Assembly (NCBI GenBank): GCA_010015675.1
Contig: ML977006.1
Coordinates: 99,875-163,874, forward strand
From: Byssothecium circinans
Taxonomy: Eukaryota; Ascomycota; Dothideomycetes; Pleosporales; Massarinaceae
Reading direction: 5' to 3'
DNA length: 64,000 nucleotides
Both the position numbers and the translations under genes were made by a program. Under the pieces are notes generated by a model, which saw nothing but the letters and a program-made list of their open reading frames with translations, did not search any database and was not told the DNA's origin. Shown here one piece after another: positions 33,031 to 44,900 of the stretch (position 1 is the stretch's first letter; every line of letters begins with the position of its first letter).

Positions 33031-33504
33031 ATTGGCTTCCTCCTGGCGGTGGGCACCGATAAAGGCCTGATGGCATGCGGCCGGTGGCACGATATTCCAT
33101 CTATCTACGAAGCACAGATGTGTTTGTGTCTATCCCTTTCTTTCCCTTAATTGTATACCCCCCCAATGGCTAGTCTTTGAGCTTTGAGTAGCGGAGAGCA
33201 AGGAGTTGAATTGAAGTTGCTTTTCCATGTCTCTTTGCCTCTTCCATCTAAACGTCGAGTACTGCTTCTGCGAATGTGAATGTGAATGTTCGGCGCGGTG
33301 AAATCTTTCGCCGTGGACTCGACTAGCGCGGGGTACGCTACACGTCACGTCAGCCCCGCCATTGTTAGTGAGCGGCAGCTACATATGTCGATCAACAATA
33401 CATCTGCGCAATTCACCCAGACCTGCTTCGACACCCACGACCCTCGAGAGCACCCGAGAACAGCTCCACGACGCGCAAACGAACAGGCAATCCCAACCGC
33501 TACC
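33031..33504. other. promoter region of HBS1
   Basis: 3' flank of the Pro/Ala-rich gene, then HBS1 promoter and 5' UTR with CpA-rich leader before ATG 33505. An upstream in-frame extension from 33286 is open but begins without family similarity. Confidence 0.4.
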
Positions 33505-36094
33505 ATGCCACCCAAGTCGGGCCACCACCGCGCGAAGAACATCGGTTACGATGACGATGACTTGTATAGCGACGAGGACGAGTACTATGAGGAGGATGGT
33601 GGAGGCGCCGATATGACAGAGGACGACAAGGAGCAGATGGCGGCCGCTACAATACAAGTCAAAGAGGCCCTCGGCGGAAGCTTGAGTGTGACGGACGCGC
33701 AGATACAGGAGGCATTGTGGCACTACTACTACGACGTGGGCAAATCGGTCATATATCTGAAGAGCATGCGTCTCGAATCTCTGCCCACGGATCATGCTAA
33801 TGGCTTTAGACAAATACACACCAAAGGCTCCAACACAGCCAAAAGAGGCACAGAAGCCAGCCTCACGGTTCGACCAAGCGGCGAATGCTGCGGGCGCGGG
33901 AGCTCCTACCGGTAAGCACTCACTATGTCATGTACAGTCATCGACCTGCGCCGCGCTGAGCCAAACGAATACCGACCTACTCTATCCAGGGGCATCCCTC
34001 GCCATCATGCCCAACGAATACATCTCCGCAAAGACGAGGAATTTCTTCTGGGATACACCTTGGGGAGGAGTTGAACAACAGAGACTCGGTATCATTGTGG
34101 AGCCTGTGCGTCCGCGAGGTGGCCTTCTGGGCGGCTCTAAACTTGCGGCTCTGGCGGCGAAACGCAAACAGAAACAGCAGGAACAGGCGCTGAAAGCCGA
34201 CGGAACTAGCGATGCCGATCAAGCTGTGGCACTATTGGACAAGCTCAGCGTGACAAGAGATCAACCTACAACTACGGCCCCTGATATCCCTAAGCCAGCC
34301 GCTCGGTACCAGCGCAAAAGATCGCCGTCTCCGGAACCTCTGAAGCAAGAATCAGAGGAGGAAGAGCTCGCCCCTGAGCCAGTAAAGCCGGCTATCGAGT
34401 TCCCTGACCTACGCGCCAAGCCTTCCATGTTCGCAGAGACGCTGTGCTGCGGGGATGGTGATCAGAAACAACCGCAGATCGAAGGCATTTCCAGCTTTGA
34501 CGTGCCGTACAGTAGGCTGTCGAAATTCAGGGCGAGCAATCCATGGGATGGACCGAGCCCAGACGACGTCGTTCATGAGGCCCAAAAGCGCGGCGCAGGC
34601 CGACATTGATTGTAACAGCCGTGAAATTACCGCTTCTAAGACCAGACAGGACCTCCGAAGGCAAAAACACCGAAGAAAACTAGGGACGAAGCTAGAGATG
34701 AGGGCCTCGCTGAATCTGTGGACAAGCTTACCGTTGATAACACGCCGAAAGTCAAGAGTAAGAACTTGAACGTACCACAAGAATTTGCCAACAGTAGCAT
34801 GAAAAAAGTGTCGAATTTCGTTGTCATTGGTAAGCCTGCCGTCCGTCGGTGAATACGCGGGGACTAATTGCGACGCCTAGGACATGTTGATCATGGAAAG
34901 AGCACGCTCATGGGTCGGTTGCTATATGACATGAAGGTTGTCGATCAACGTTCAGTGGAGAAGCTACGAAAAGAGGCGGAGACCATAGGGAAGTCGTCAT
35001 TCGCACTAGCATGGGTCATGGATCAGACGAGCGAAGAACGGAGTCGCGGAGTGACGGTAGATATCGCCACGAATAATTTCGAAACCACCAATACGCGGTT
35101 TACAATCCTCGACGCCCCCGGTCATCGCGACTTTATACCAAACATGATAGCTGGAGCCTCACAAGCCGATTTCGCCGTGCTAGTGATCGACGCCAGCACG
35201 AACAGCTTCGAATCAGGTCTGAAGGGCCAAACCAAGGAGCATGCGTTGCTGGTACGCAGCATGGGCGTACAGCGTCTCGTCATTGCCGTCAACAAGATGG
35301 ACACTGTTGGGTGGTCAGCACAGCGATTTAACGAGATATCCCAACAAATGACGGCCTTCCTAGTATCCGCCAACTTTTCAGCCAAGCTAATCACCTTCGT
35401 GCCTGTCGCTGGATTGACAGGCGGAAACGTTGCCAAGCGGATCGAAGACCTTGAGGCAGAGTGGTACAAAGGTCCCACGCTCGTCGAAGCCCTCGACTCA
35501 ACAGAGCCACCCGCGCGACTCGTCGACAAATCGCTCCGCCTCACCATTGCCGACGTCTTCCGCGGGGGCATCACCAACCCAGTCTCCGTCTCTGGCCGTA
35601 TCGACGCAGGTAACGTACAGATCGGCGACGTGCTCCTCGCCATGCCCTCCAACGAAAAAGCCGTCGTCAAAGCCATCGAAGTGGAACAAGGCGAGCCCGT
35701 CGATTGGGCAGTTGCCGGCCAGATACCCACCCTGCACCTCCAAGGAATCGACCCCATACACCTCCGCCTCGGCGACATCCTGTGCGATCCCACCAACCCA
35801 ATGCGGCTCATCAAGTCCTTCACCACGAAGATCTTGGCGTTCGAGCACGTTCTTCCCTCTTCCGTGGACGTTTTCAGGGGCAGGCTGTGGGCTGTGGGAC
35901 GGATTACGAAACTCTCTGCCATCTTGAATAAGACAGGGAAAGCGGAGGTTGTGAGGAAGAAACCGAGGATTGTTAAGCCGGGGGAGGTGGCAAGGGTGGT
36001 GGTGGAGTTGGAGAGGGAGTTGCCGCTCGAGAGGGGGGTGAGAGTTGTGTTGAGGGAGGGGGGGAGTACGGTTGCGGCGGGGTTGTTGGAGTGA
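33505..36094 (+). CDS. HBS1: Hbs1, Dom34-associated translational GTPase, about 787 aa
   Basis: Partner of Dom34 in rescue of stalled ribosomes (no-go and non-stop decay), in the eRF3/eEF1A family. Proposed exons: 33505-33763, 33810-33911, 33990-34598, 34650-34829 and 34881-36094. The acidic N-terminus and helical HBS1-N domain (AAATIQVKEALGGSLSV, IQEALWHYYYDVGKSVIYL) are followed by a linker with FDVPYSRLSKF and PWDGPSPDD, then the GTPase: G1 GHVDHGKST, switch region ERSRGVTVDI, G3 DAPGHRDF, G4 NKMD, and two beta-barrel domains. Two junctions lack a GT donor in the correct phase and fit GC donors instead (33764 and 34599); at 34512 a GT exists, but using it would delete the PWDGPSPDD block. 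The first junction could instead use a weak GT at 33770. Function call is firm; exon borders 1 and 3 are less so. Confidence 0.9.
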
Positions 36095-36274
36095 GGGTTT
36101 TGGTGGCGTGGGGGTTGGGATGGGGTCGGATGGTGGTTGTGGGGTTTAGTGCGGACTTGGGCGGTGGTGTGCCTGGGAATCAAACCGACCGATGACTTTT
36201 TAGAGGGAACAATCAATCTAGATGGTGTTTTAAGAGTATTGTGTGCAAAAACGGGACAGGACGGGATGGTGTGT

Positions 36275-36296
36275 GTTGTGTTGTGTTGTGTTGTGA
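36275..36296. repeat. (TTGTG)n microsatellite
   Basis: Four consecutive TTGTG-like pentamers in the HBS1 3' flank. Confidence 0.75.
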
Positions 36297-36638
36297 TGTA
36301 GTTTTTCTTCTTCCTGGCCTCTATGCTACAGTGCGATATAATATATGAGTTATGAGTTATAAGTTATGATTTCCGTGTTATTAAGGGAGTGAAGTCAAAA
36401 TCCGTGGACTTTTTTCTTTTCACAAACAAACCTCGTCGCACTGAGTGTGGGAAGATGTTATGGAGGCCGTTCGTGGTTAGCTGGCGAATATATAGGCACG
36501 TTTATGTCAAGGGAGGCTTGTTCTTGAATCCTCTTTTTTGTTCTCTTTTCTTTTTTGCCTTGTTGCTTTTTGTTTTTTTGTTTTTGTTTTTGTTTCGGTT
36601 TCGAGGATGGAGATAGGGAGGGGGGTTTGACGGTCTGG

Positions 36639-36717
36639 TGGGGTTTTCGATGGGGTTTTCGATGGGGTTTTCGATGGGGTTTTCGATGGGGTTTTGATAG
36701 GGTTTTGATAGGGTTTT
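36639..36717. repeat. 12-bp minisatellite TGGGGTTTTCGA
   Basis: Four tandem 12-bp copies of TGGGGTTTTCGA, followed by shortened 11-bp variants TAGGGTTTTGA. The G-rich TTTT-spaced strand resembles telomere-like or G-quadruplex-prone DNA. Confidence 0.85.
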
Positions 36718-38040
36718 AAGGTGGTTCTAGGCTTAGCTCTAGCTCTAGCCTAGGTCTGCCTTTGCCTTTGCGTCTGCGTTTAAGGGGAAGTATAGGGGGG
36801 TTATAGGGGGATAATAGGTTATAAGAGGCAGTCACCTTTCTCGGGCCTGTAAGGTAGGTCTAGGGAGAGGTTGATAAGAGGGAAGTAGTATAAATATAGT
36901 AGTTACAAATAGAGGGGTATAATAGGTAGGTATGGTAGGTTAGGTAGAGTGATTAGGGAGCTGGGGACTCCTGGGTTGTTTGGATTGAGGGGTGTAGGTG
37001 GATGGGCTAGGCTTGGGGGTATAGGGTGTGGATAGTGTAGATTTTAGAGGAGCGATATAGAAATAGGCATGAAATAGCTCTTTTGTGTATTCTTTGTTGG
37101 GATGTTTGGTCTTGCTTGTAAGCTGCGAGGGACGGCCTTGTTTGTTGTGTTGGACGGTTCAGCCCTGGTTTCAGCGGATCATGTGTGATTAGCGTTGCCG
37201 GGGTTGTTGTATAAGTGTTGGTTAGCTGCGTGTCAATACCTAATGTCTTTTAACACATCATTTCTATTATCCACAGGTTCTAGCTTAATGACATCCCTCG
37301 CAAAGGATACTGTGGAAAGGCGGTAGGCTTACGCCATGGTGTGTTGGACTGGCTAGAGCCTCTTTATCTGGCTGTTGCTTCCGTTTAGCATGTGGGCCAG
37401 AAAATTCCTGTTGGACACTAGACTTTTGTCTAGTTTATGGCGATGGTGGGGACAGTAATTCGAAACTAAAACTACAGTTACCTACTGAAATTTAGGTCTG
37501 CCACGAATGCGGCTCCTTAAACTTATATCATTATGATCTTTGTCTGGTATGCAATCGAGTACTGGATGAAAGCGGTGGATAATCGAGATGCGCAGCTGCT
37601 GGCAATAGAAAACATATTTCTCTTTGCAAGATATGAAAATTAGCGCGAGGATTGGATCCAAAGAAAGTTGAAGCTGGATGAAGAAGGGGTGGCCTTTCAC
37701 AGACAGGGAGGGTGGACTTGCAAGAAAGGAAGACGAGTATGAGGCGAGCGTTTTGTTATACTACAGGAAATATTTGATGCGGTCCTAACAGAAGTCGAAT
37801 ATCAAGGAGAAAATAAAGCCTCAGAATTCTCAATCCTGAGACTACCATACATGAGTCTTACAAATCGTGCCTCCTCCGATGTAATCCCCTCTTATGTACC
37901 ACGTGTCCCGACGAACTATAAATCATCCATAACTGCTCTCTTTGGTTTGCCGTAGAGCTCTCCCCTCGCTTCTCGATCCAAAAATCGTTGTCATGCTCCT
38001 GACCTCCGTCAGCAGACCGCATCAAAGAGAGGTCCGGTCA

Positions 38041-38826
38041 TTACTTTAGCGCTTCCACCGAGTTCTTGAAGAGCCTTTTTACTCTTTGCGCCACTGTCGG
38101 ACCCTGATTTTCCCTGCCAGTGTTCTTCTCCCATGTACTTGTCCACAAGTGTACCCATTTTATCACGTCCACATCCCCAGTCTCTTCAGCCTGAGCGTGG
38201 AAATCCTGAACTTCGTCGCTCTCAAACACCACGCCAAATCGCATGAAAATCTCGATAGCATCAGCCCGCTCCATAATTACCGCCTGCTGCGCCGCTAACA
38301 TAGTGACCGGACCGCCTTTCATGAGCATAGCCTCGATCACGTCGAGATTTTGGTTTCCGCAGAGAGCTGCGTGTACCGCAAAAGTCCACGAGCCACCTGT
38401 GTCCAGACAAGCATCGTGTTCGATGAGGAAATGAAGCAGAGGTGCGATCTTTTCAGGTGGTTGCCTGCATGCCTTTGTAACGAATGTGTTTATGTAGTCG
38501 TCCCATTCGAACTGGACGATGTGATTGTCATAGTTGTATAGTATTTCCAGTATCCCCAAGTCTGGGTGCTCCAGGAGCGAATCGATGACGCCCCCGTAAA
38601 ACGTGACTCTGTCGTAGGTTTCGAGCAGGAAGGAAACAATGTCTCGGTTGCCATTGTTGATTGCTGCTTTGAGCAGGTGGTTGACGGGCGGTGGTCCATC
38701 GGGGGCTGCGATGTATACTGGTTCGGTGCCTTTGGTGATGTTGTTGGCTTTGAAGAGATGCTGCAGGGCTGTGACGTCGCCAGAGGCGCATGCGTTGAGC
38801 ATGTCCTGTTGTTGCTGCGAAGTCAT
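38041..38826 (-). CDS. ankyrin-repeat-like protein, 261 aa
   Basis: Single open frame from ATG 38826. Degenerate ankyrin-type repeats run through it: LNACASGDVTALQHLF at the N-terminus, NHLLKAAINNGNRDIVSFLL, ILEILYNYDNHIVQF, FAVHAALCGNQNLDVIEAML and AAQQAVIMERADAIEIFMRFG. The repeats serve protein-protein contact; the partner is unknown. No signal peptide or membrane segment. The C-terminus is basic (AQRVKRLFKN). Such short ankyrin proteins are abundant and variable in Pezizomycotina. Confidence 0.75.
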   Translation of the reverse strand: MTSQQQQDMLNACASGDVTALQHLFKANNITKGTEPVYIAAPDGPPPVNHLLKAAINNGNRDIVSFLLETYDRVTFYGGVIDSLLEHPDLGILEILYNYDNHIVQFEWDDYINTFVTKACRQPPEKIAPLLHFLIEHDACLDTGGSWTFAVHAALCGNQNLDVIEAMLMKGGPVTMLAAQQAVIMERADAIEIFMRFGVVFESDEVQDFHAQAEETGDVDVIKWVHLWTSTWEKNTGRENQGPTVAQRVKRLFKNSVEALK

Positions 38827-39828
38827 TTTTAGCCAAAGAAAGTCCTTTTAAACCTGAACAGGATGCCGACAGGCAGTAATAGAATTGGATCGGCGACACA
38901 AGGAGAACAAAATTGTATATTAGAACTTCGGCTAGGCAGCAAAGGCTATGTTCGTATACTCGAGGGTGGGTGAGGTGCCGCAAAGCTGGTCATGTCATTT
39001 TAAGCGAAACTTAGCCATTGGATAATCATGCAGCTATTCCAAGCTCCTCTCGCAAGGGCAGGCATTGCGGCGTAGTGGAAGCTCACAGCGCAGTGAACTC
39101 TCCACGGCGGCGTCCAGCTGACAGAAGTACCTGCCTAGTACGGCGTAGTAAAAGATGACATTCTGTACGTAACAAATGGCGCACGCAACGAGACATGCGA
39201 AAAGGTCGGAAGTACTTAATGACAAAATTTTTGAATGCTTGTCTGATCCTGTTTGGCAACAATGCAAATGTTCTTACACCATAAAATCATCGGACGTGGT
39301 GTTGCGTCTCCGCAATCGCATCTAGGGGATCAAATGCTTCCAGGTTCTCATGCTGTGCCATGCGTGTACTTTGCCATCAGCCCATACCCATGCAGAAAGT
39401 TTCTCACAGCATAAAAAATCGGAAATTCAACAATCCTTCTGCTGTAAAGGAAGCCGTGTTTGCTCACAGTGGTTTGGGATTTTCTCAATCACCGATGGCT
39501 CGAGAATCAGAGACTTCCGAAAACAGTGCCAAGCAGGCACATTGCATCCGAACTGCGTACGGCAAATTTGAGTCATGGTTTATTGGCACGGAGTTGGCCG
39601 ACTGCATTTCATTTGGTAAACCTAAGATGAATTGTAGGACCATGCTGTGGAGGCGCCCTGTCTTCCTGTTCAAGTTCTCTACATAAAGGGAGAACATTCT
39701 CTACTCCTAGGGCATTAACTCACAGCTGCTTCTTCTTTACGCCTTCCGAGCGGAATTGGTTCTTTTCAGAATACTTTTATATCTCTTTCCTCATTCCCCT
39801 GTTTCTCCCTCTTATTTCCCTCCGCACA
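38827..39828. other. divergent intergenic region
   Basis: Promoters of the ankyrin-like gene (minus) and the secreted repeat protein (plus). A CT-rich run (39780-39825) leads into the plus start codon. A 108-codon plus frame at 39360 lacks features. Confidence 0.4.
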
Positions 39829-40926
39829 ATGCTTCTTTACTCGGCCAGTTTCGTCTTAGCCATCTTGGTTAGCCAGACTTTGGCTGGATGTAATCCCTCC
39901 AAATCGAAGCCTTGCCCTCCAGGGTCTGATATACCGCTCGCCCCAGTACCCGTCCCAGCACCTGCACCAGCGCCTAGGCCCAATGAGAAATGGCTCGACA
40001 AGTGTCCAAAAGGCATGCCAAAAGCGTGGGCCTGTCTCGACCCAAAGATCAAATTCCCCACCGTCGATTGCATCGTTGCCGACATCAAAACTTGCGGCAC
40101 ACTCGACGCGAATCCAGTCCTCCTATATTCCTTCGGCGCAGCAACTGTCAATGTCCGTACGAAGGTCCGAGACGTATTGAACCCGCGACCCGCCATGTGG
40201 AACAACGTCCTCCCCAATGACTGGCACGTCAAAATGGCCAAAACAGAACGCTTCGCCTTGGTACAGGGAAAGCTTCCCGACCCGGGTGCGGACAAGCGGG
40301 CAGAAGCATTTAGGAATCGCTTTTCGGCGGCTTTGACCCAAGCGGCCAAGGGTGAAGTCATTCTCGTTACTTTGGACCGCAATTCCCAACACGGTGGTTC
40401 AGGGGCATATTCAATACCCCCGCCTGAAAGCACAGAGCCAAACGTTTGGAGGCTTTACGAATTTCCAATGGCACAGAGAAATAAGGACGTGACAAGAGTG
40501 GTTTCTTACGCCCTATCAGACCCAGAGTTGAAGCGAGTGGTTGACTTTGAACGGGGCCAGAAAACTGGTTTGCTGCCGATGCCTCAGTTTCCTGATCCTC
40601 CTCTACCTAAGATGGATGCCTCCCCTAGTCCCTCTACGCCTCGCCCCATCCCATCCAAACCCGCTGCTGGCCCATCTACGCCTACTCCCGACCCTGGGAA
40701 ACCAACTCCTAGCCCATCTAAACCCACTCCTAGTCCGTCAAAGCCGGCTCCTAGTCCTTCCAAACCTACTTCCAGTCCTTCCAAACCAGCTAGTTCTTCC
40801 ACACCCGCACTTGGTCCTTCTAAGCCGAAGACCTCTAAGAAGCCTTCGAAGAGGACCTACATGAAGATCCGAGCAGAGGGAAGACAAGAAGCTGCTAATG
40901 CACGCAAACGATCTCTGTTGTATTGA
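39829..40926 (+). CDS. secreted protein with C-terminal Ser-Pro-Ser-Lys-Pro repeats, 365 aa
   Basis: The ATG at 39829 starts a signal peptide (MLLYSASFVLAILVSQTLA, cut near residue 19). A short Pro/Ala linker leads to a globular region (residues 50-240) with Cys pairs (KCPKGMPKAWAC, VDCIVADIKTC) and a mixed alpha/beta pattern. From about residue 265 a tract of PSPSKPT/PAPSPSKPx pentads to heptads follows, ending in a basic tail (KKPSKRTYMKIRAEGR). The tract is likely O-glycosylated and wall-associated. I do not recognise the globular domain. An effector or wall protein role is inference from secretion and position in an accessory stretch. Confidence 0.75.
   Translation: MLLYSASFVLAILVSQTLAGCNPSKSKPCPPGSDIPLAPVPVPAPAPAPRPNEKWLDKCPKGMPKAWACLDPKIKFPTVDCIVADIKTCGTLDANPVLLYSFGAATVNVRTKVRDVLNPRPAMWNNVLPNDWHVKMAKTERFALVQGKLPDPGADKRAEAFRNRFSAALTQAAKGEVILVTLDRNSQHGGSGAYSIPPPESTEPNVWRLYEFPMAQRNKDVTRVVSYALSDPELKRVVDFERGQKTGLLPMPQFPDPPLPKMDASPSPSTPRPIPSKPAAGPSTPTPDPGKPTPSPSKPTPSPSKPAPSPSKPTSSPSKPASSSTPALGPSKPKTSKKPSKRTYMKIRAEGRQEAANARKRSLLY
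40690..40815 (+). repeat. coding tandem repeat (PSKPTPS units)
   Basis: In-frame 21-24-bp units such as CCTAGTCCTTCCAAACC encode five successive PSPSKP blocks of the secreted protein. Copy number of such tracts often varies between strains. Confidence 0.7.
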
Positions 40927-41987
40927 TCGTCTCTGTTATGGCGACTTCGAGCAATTAACCACCGCTAAGCACAGGGTCTACATCAGGAAGTTTCTTTAGC
41001 CATTTCAATCCCCCTCTACTTGGTCACTATAAGTCGGCGGCCTAGCTCGTCGAAGCCACCACTTTATCGCAAAATTGAATGCATCCGCCCTCGGCCCAAG
41101 ATTATCATGGAAGAGCTGCATCAAGTCCCTATATTTCTTATTGTATTGATTTGTGATTAGCTCTTTATATTTTTCTTCTTATCCTTGCCTTAGCTTTATC
41201 TCCCTTTTTATAACCTAACTTCTTCTCTTCGTTTAAATTTATCTAGTCTTTGCGTTTCAACGTTTTTTCATAGACCGACCAGCCCGAAAAGTCCATCTGG
41301 CTTGTCATTTCTATCACACCAGTTTCATCAAGGTAGACCCTTCTTGTTTACCGTGGAATACTTGCCATGAAGTCTTTCCGCGTTGAAAGCGGCCCATACC
41401 CATGTACGGGACAGAATTTATGTGATATCGTATCGCTGATCAAGGGTCCAAAGTCGAGAGCTAAGGAAGGTAGGTAGGTAAGACAATGGATATCTTAAAG
41501 GGTTTAGACTCAGCGTCTAGTTTAGCGTGGAAGTGGTTGCTTTAACGATTTAATACTGCATAAATGACACGCTGCACGTATTATATATCGCCTTTATAGC
41601 GGGGCTTGCATGGGGCAAAAGGAAATCCCAGCAGCAATTCCGGTGAACATTCGTATTTGCCTTACTGGAGATCAGCCCCCAGCCAGTCAACATAAAGTAT
41701 AAAAACTACCCCGCTTTCTCCGCCTTCATGCTAGACGTCTTCGTCTCCACAACCACTTTAATCGTATGTCTTATTGGAATACCGTCTCACTTCACATGTA
41801 TCAAAAACAAGGAACCGCATAAAAGAGTAGCCGTAACTACACATAGCTCCAGTGTTGCGGTGCCACGAGCCAAACCCGTCAAAGCCTGGAAGCTACTTAA
41901 AGGGAGGTCACCTTTATCCAACGAGCCCATTAAAGTACTAACAGCTGTAGGTGAGGCTCGCAGTATTATTTCTGCTTTATTAATACT
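40927..41987. other. intergenic region
   Basis: 3' flank of the secreted protein and promoter of the 1126-residue protein. TATA-like AAGTATAAAAAC lies at 41695-41706. A plus frame at 41728-42084 overlaps the next gene out of frame and is rejected. Confidence 0.4.
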
Positions 41988-44900
41988 ATGCCAAAGGCAG
42001 AAGAAGGACCATGGTTCTGCACAGAATGCGGAGGCTTCAATCCCGCTTGGGTGGGCTTATGTACAGAATGCGGTCGAGGTTTAAAGCAAGACTACATTGC
42101 GCAACCCATGGTTTTGCAGCCATCAGCTATCGAAGAGGCTTGGTTGGAAGAAGATGAAACTCAAACCGACGTGGATGCAAACGCTGAGCAGGAAAAGAAC
42201 GTGATTGAGGATGGGGAAGAAATCAATCGTAAGGATTTGGACTCTGTGGGCAACACATTTGACATACTGCGTCTTTCGCAGGGCAAAGAAACGAGACTCG
42301 AACAGTCGGCTAGCCAAGATGCGGCTTATACCACCCCTCCAAAGAAAGAGGTGTCTGACTCCGAATCCGACTTTTCGGATAACGAGTCAACGTGGTCTTC
42401 AAATCCATCAACGAGTAGCCAGTCATCATACGGCGACATTCCTGCTGATGTTTCCAAGGAACTGGTAGGGAAGCTGGTAGAGGTGTTGTGGGAAAGCGAT
42501 GGGCTCAGCTCTTTGTATCAAAATGCTTCATCTATGTTCGACCGGGAAGAATTTTCCAAGATTCATGATCGGGTCCTGAAAACATTCTTCCAGGAATTAC
42601 GCAACGAAGTCGAAGAAGCAAATCAGCTTCAAACAGTGAGACTGCTGCGGCAAAGAGACCGTCGAAAACAAGTTACCAGTTTGATATACGTTCTCTCGAC
42701 CCCAGAGAAAGATCCTGAGGAACAAAAGACGCACAAAACGTTTTTCGACCAGAGGACTGACAGAGATGAAGCATTGCGTCAGTTCCTACATTCAAAACGC
42801 ACGCCCACAGCTGTACCTGATCATGAAGACTTCGACAGAGAAAGCAGTAGCAGCAGCGACGACGAAAGCGGAGATAACGTCAATTTGATCCAGTGGGAAG
42901 AACTGAACGCGATTGTTAAATTCCTCACACACGGGGCGTCTTTTAAACAGCTAAGAGTGAATATCCTCTGTTTTCTCCATCCCGGTCGAGAAGTTCAAGC
43001 TGCGATAACCACAGCCAACACTTCAATCCTGTCAAACCTCCTTGATAGTCAGTTCAACAGGGTGGCGGCAGGCGAATATGCCTGGCTCAAGGAACTTGTC
43101 AGCGCTGACTTCACGACAACGGACATCGCCGAACTGCTTCACGCAGATCATTCAGAATCACCTTGGATTTTCTTCGAACCGCAGGTATCGTCGCTATCTC
43201 CGCTCACTGGAACACGGGAGGAACATGCAAGTGGGTGCGTGCATGCCAACTTCAACAATGCAGAGCGCCTAGGGATTGACGTCGGAAACGAGATATTCGA
43301 AACCATTGACGACGATTTATCTGATCAGATTCAAGAGCTTTGTGGTTTGGCTGGAGTTGTGCCAAATTCACGTGACGTGAACGAATGGTATGGCACAGTC
43401 GTGTTCGGAGAAGGGGCCGCCTCGGCCACAGTGTCGTATTCCACTGAAGGTAATCAATGGTGGTTAAAATCGGATCTGGGGCAATCACAAAAGATCCTGG
43501 AAAGGGCCAGAGTGTGTATAAACCGCTTCATAAATGCCTTCGACCGGCTACAATCGGCCGGACTGTGCTGTAGTAGCTTTACCATTGCCGTTCACCGGAA
43601 CCTTTCACCTACAAACGACAAGTACGATCCAGTTGAGCTCCAACACGTGGAAATGTTCAAAGTGGACATATTCGCGAAATGTCTAGAGGTTCTTGCCGTC
43701 GAAGCCGTTGGAGGGAGCTTCGCCGACGATAGTCTTGTCCAAACTCAACAGTCAGCTTTGGAAATCCTCGACATCCTCGGAGACCTAAACCTACGTAGTT
43801 TAGGATCCATTTCTCTTCCCGAAACTCTTCACATCATATCTTTAACTGCCCAATTCCTATCTTTGGGATTTCTTATGTACAACCAAGCTCACGTGGAACC
43901 ATTGCGGCCGTTCTTTCTCGACAGGCCGCTATCCGAGATTACACTTTTGGGTGGCTACGACAATGGATATTCCAGTTTGCGAATAAATGTCAAGCCAATG
44001 AAGCTCACCTGCATTGGAGAAATGCTACGAGCTCCAGTGATGACGTTTTGGGCCGATAATCCAAAGATGACAGCGCTGCATTTCGACAGCAAATCTGGTT
44101 TAGATCTCATCGCTAGCCCGGAAGATTTGCTTGATACCTGGGGTCCAGGCAACTTCATAGGCACGTTCGACGAGCCACGCTTGAAATGTGGGATTCGTCT
44201 ATGTGGCGGAGCAATATACTGCGTGGACGAGGAGAAGACACTGTTTCACTGGAGCAGGGATGTCAAGCCAAGTGATATAAAACCTATCCCACTTGAACTG
44301 AAGACAGTATTGCACATAGGAGCTGTGGTAATCGTCAATCAGAGTTGCCAGATCGACGAGAGAGATTCGTGGAGTCGCTCACGTGCTGCCTTTGAATATC
44401 TGGGTGCACGGGATGACCACTGGAGACACGATGAGAGTCAAATAGGTGGACAGGCAGGCCAATACGTCATATTGCAGTATAATCGCACCTGGCATAAGAT
44501 CCCCGGAAAGTCTCTCAAAAAGCTCATTCTCGAATATGACGCTCGGGCGATTATCAACGTCCTCGATTGCTTGTGGGGACTGCAGGTTAGCTTCTGCACT
44601 GGCATCACGAGACGAGTAACGCTGAGACTGCTTATTGCAGATCTATTACCCGTCTTTGCTAAGAGCTTCTCCGACGATAACTTCCCATGGGACCAATACA
44701 ACGTGCAGTACCAAATCCTAGATGCCTTCCAGACCGATACCGTGCGAGACCGGATGTCTACTCTTCCAACAAACATAGCATCCCACCTATGCACTCTGAT
44801 GCACAGAATCCTATCCACTCTTGAATCGACTGGCATCGATGCAAAAGGAGACCACCTTATGGTGGCATGGCCCCAGGACCGTCCACCCTTCCACTGCCTC

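Larger units (their letters stand above)
36095..38040. other. 1.9-kb intergenic region with microsatellites
   Basis: G/T-rich low-complexity DNA with a TTGTG pentamer run, a GGGGTTTTCGAT minisatellite and CTAG/TCTAGC-rich words (36720-36780). Small frames at 36389 and 37482 show no coding features. Confidence 0.5.
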
